From NCBI GenBank assembly GCA_029565465.1, contig JAKQOD010000402.1, positions 1 to 33,798 on the forward strand: 33,798 nucleotides of DNA. The letters are read 5' to 3'. A program made the translations under genes and the position numbers. Shown here one piece after another: positions 32,744-33,798 of this stretch. Numbering within the stretch: the stretch's first letter is position 1; each line of letters opens with the position of its first letter. Origin of the DNA: Deltaproteobacteria bacterium. GTDB lineage: Bacteria > Myxococcota_A > Polyangia > Haliangiales > Haliangiaceae. The notes beneath the pieces were generated by a model. It saw nothing but the letters and a program-made list of their open reading frames with translations, was not told the origin of the DNA and ran no database searches.

Positions 32744-33798
32744 ATGAATATGCTCATCTTTCGCCCCCTTGTTGTCGTTATTGGCGTCAGCACTTTGGGC
32801 TGCGGCAACGCTCCGTCGCACACCACTGGCCAACAAGAACTCGCCAGTGTTGCAGCGTTGCCGAACAACAATCTCGACATTTTGTTTGTGATGGACAGCT
32901 CGGCATCAATGGTGGAAGAGCAGATCTTGCTAGCGCAAAACTTCCCGCGGTTTATGCAGCAACTTGAAGCGCTGCCGGGTGGGTTGCCCAATGTCCACAT
33001 TGGCGTGGTGACGCCTGATCTTGGCACGATGGGTGGGCTGCCAGCTGCTGGCTGTTCAACGTTTGGCGACGGCGGCGCGTTGCTATTGCAAGGTTTCGCG
33101 ACGACTGATGCGAAGCCGTTCCTTTCGAACATCGCCGACGCGAGCAATCTTGCCGTGCGCAACACGAACTACAACGGCAACTTGACCACGGCGTTTGCGC
33201 AGCTCGCACGGGTGGGTAGTAATGGTTGTGGTTTTGAACAACCGCTCGAAGCAATGAAGCGTGCCTTAACCGCCACCAACATCACTAACGTCGGCTTTCT
33301 ACGCGACGACGCCAAGTTGGCGATCGTCATCGTTACCGACGAAGATGATTGTTCTGTACCCGGACCGGATTTTTTCAGCAGCAATCCCGCGCTGGGGCCA
33401 CTCGACAGTTATCGTTGCTTCACCCAAGGCGTGATCTGCGACGATGATAGCCTTGATCCACAACGCGCTGGCGAGCGCAGCAACTGCCGCCCGCGACCCA
33501 ATGCGGTTTACCAAACCGAGGTTACCGCGTACACCGATTTTCTGATCGCTCGCAAAGGCGATGAACGCAACGTTATGGTGGCCGGCGTCATCGCACCGAC
33601 GTTGTCGTCGGTGTCGGTTGACCATGATGACCTTAATCAGGAGCATCCAACCCGCCTGGCCGCAGCGTGCGAACGGACGTTTGACGGCATGATTTCGCGT
33701 GCTGACCCAGCGATTCGGCTCACCAGTTTCTTGAACAGCTTTCCCGGCCGCACTCAAACTGCGGCCGGGAAAGCTGTTCAAGAAACTGGTGAGCCGAA
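32744..33798 (+). CDS. von Willebrand A-domain lipoprotein, 3'-truncated
   Basis: Lipoprotein signal MNMLIFRPLVVVIGVSTLGC (Cys20), start supported by AAGG 8 nt upstream. A vWA domain follows, with the MIDAS motif DSSAS in NLDILFVMDSSASMVE, central strands VHIGVVTPDLG and LAIVIVTDEDDC, and a Cys-rich insertion typical of myxobacterial vWA lipoproteins (CGFEQPLEAMKRAL, CSVPGPDF, CFTQGVICDDD). The frame stays open to the window end, but the last ~39 bases are an inverted copy of 33714-33752, so the C-terminal residues after about PAIRLTSFLNSFPGR are not trustworthy. Divergent from the histone-tail gene. Confidence 0.85.
   Translation, partial: MNMLIFRPLVVVIGVSTLGCGNAPSHTTGQQELASVAALPNNNLDILFVMDSSASMVEEQILLAQNFPRFMQQLEALPGGLPNVHIGVVTPDLGTMGGLPAAGCSTFGDGGALLLQGFATTDAKPFLSNIADASNLAVRNTNYNGNLTTAFAQLARVGSNGCGFEQPLEAMKRALTATNITNVGFLRDDAKLAIVIVTDEDDCSVPGPDFFSSNPALGPLDSYRCFTQGVICDDDSLDPQRAGERSNCRPRPNAVYQTEVTAYTDFLIARKGDERNVMVAGVIAPTLSSVSVDHDDLNQEHPTRLAAACERTFDGMISRADPAIRLTSFLNSFPGRTQTAAGKAVQETGEP
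33714..33798. repeat. Perfect 39-bp fold-back palindrome at contig end
   Basis: Bases 33714-33752 are the exact reverse complement of 33760-33798, with a 7-nt spacer (33753-33759). The left arm is in frame with the vWA gene and fits that protein; the right arm only duplicates it in reverse. This is the pattern of a chimeric or fold-back read, or of an assembly graph that turned back on itself. Confidence 0.95.

Noticed and set aside
32527-33165. Long N-terminal extension of the histone-tail gene
   Set aside because: It runs antisense through the vWA lipoprotein; its sequence has no domain and the real starts at 32526 or 32544 fit better.

Overview
The window is a stretch of moderately GC-rich bacterial chromosome that reads like a metagenome contig. 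It probably comes from a predatory or soil Myxococcota (Haliangium/Kofleriaceae-like). The lineage is inferred from gene style: many lipoproteins with a short lipobox followed by Asp/Pro/Ala-rich linkers, a myxobacterial-type TonB-dependent receptor, Myxococcus-type cysteine-rich repeats, SUKH proteins and an FHA/winged-helix regulator. No rRNA, tRNA, CRISPR array, transposase or phage gene was found. No stretch longer than about 300 bases lacks a gene. Both ends are assembly limits. The left end lies in a hexanucleotide repeat inside an open gene. The right end is a perfect 39-bp fold-back palindrome that interrupts an open gene and is probably artefactual.

Layout. 1-8.4 kb: 3'-part of an outer-membrane TonB-dependent receptor, then on the minus strand a glycine-rich Pmp-like lipoprotein, a frameshifted thiol-dioxygenase-like cupin pseudogene, a large carboxypeptidase-regulatory-repeat protein and a seven-repeat lipoprotein. 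8.5-14 kb: small, mostly singly transcribed genes (SUKH-like protein, small outer-membrane protein, DUF1801 protein, Sel1/Hcp-like lipoprotein, GNAT acetyltransferase and unknowns). 14.0-16.7 kb: a tight four-gene minus-strand operon in which every product is exported and carries a c-type heme motif, including a monoheme-porin fusion reminiscent of Cyc2 and a cytochrome P460-like lipoprotein. 16.9-23 kb: a DUF6348-like/SUKH fusion, a membrane protein, a TPR lipoprotein and a 12-kelch lipoprotein. 23-24 kb: an esterase lipoprotein. 24.1-27.1 kb: a regulatory block with a zinc-finger/FHA/winged-helix protein converging on two tandem paralogous AraC-family regulators. 27.2-33.8 kb: a DUF4185 lipoprotein, a GST, a small membrane protein, a cysteine-rich lipoprotein, an unknown protein with a histone-H1-like tail, and a truncated von Willebrand A lipoprotein.

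How it fits together. Twelve of about 28 genes are predicted lipoproteins and several more are outer-membrane or membrane anchored, so the region mainly encodes cell surface. The cytochrome operon is the best candidate for an undescribed system. Its four products could form an outer-membrane electron conduit: two lipoprotein cytochromes, a heme-bearing barrel and a P460-type terminal protein. The regulatory block has visible candidate control sites: three half-site-like repeats upstream of the AraC pair, and a palindrome, a promoter and a ribosome-site hairpin upstream of the FHA gene. These functions are inferences from motifs; no database search was possible.
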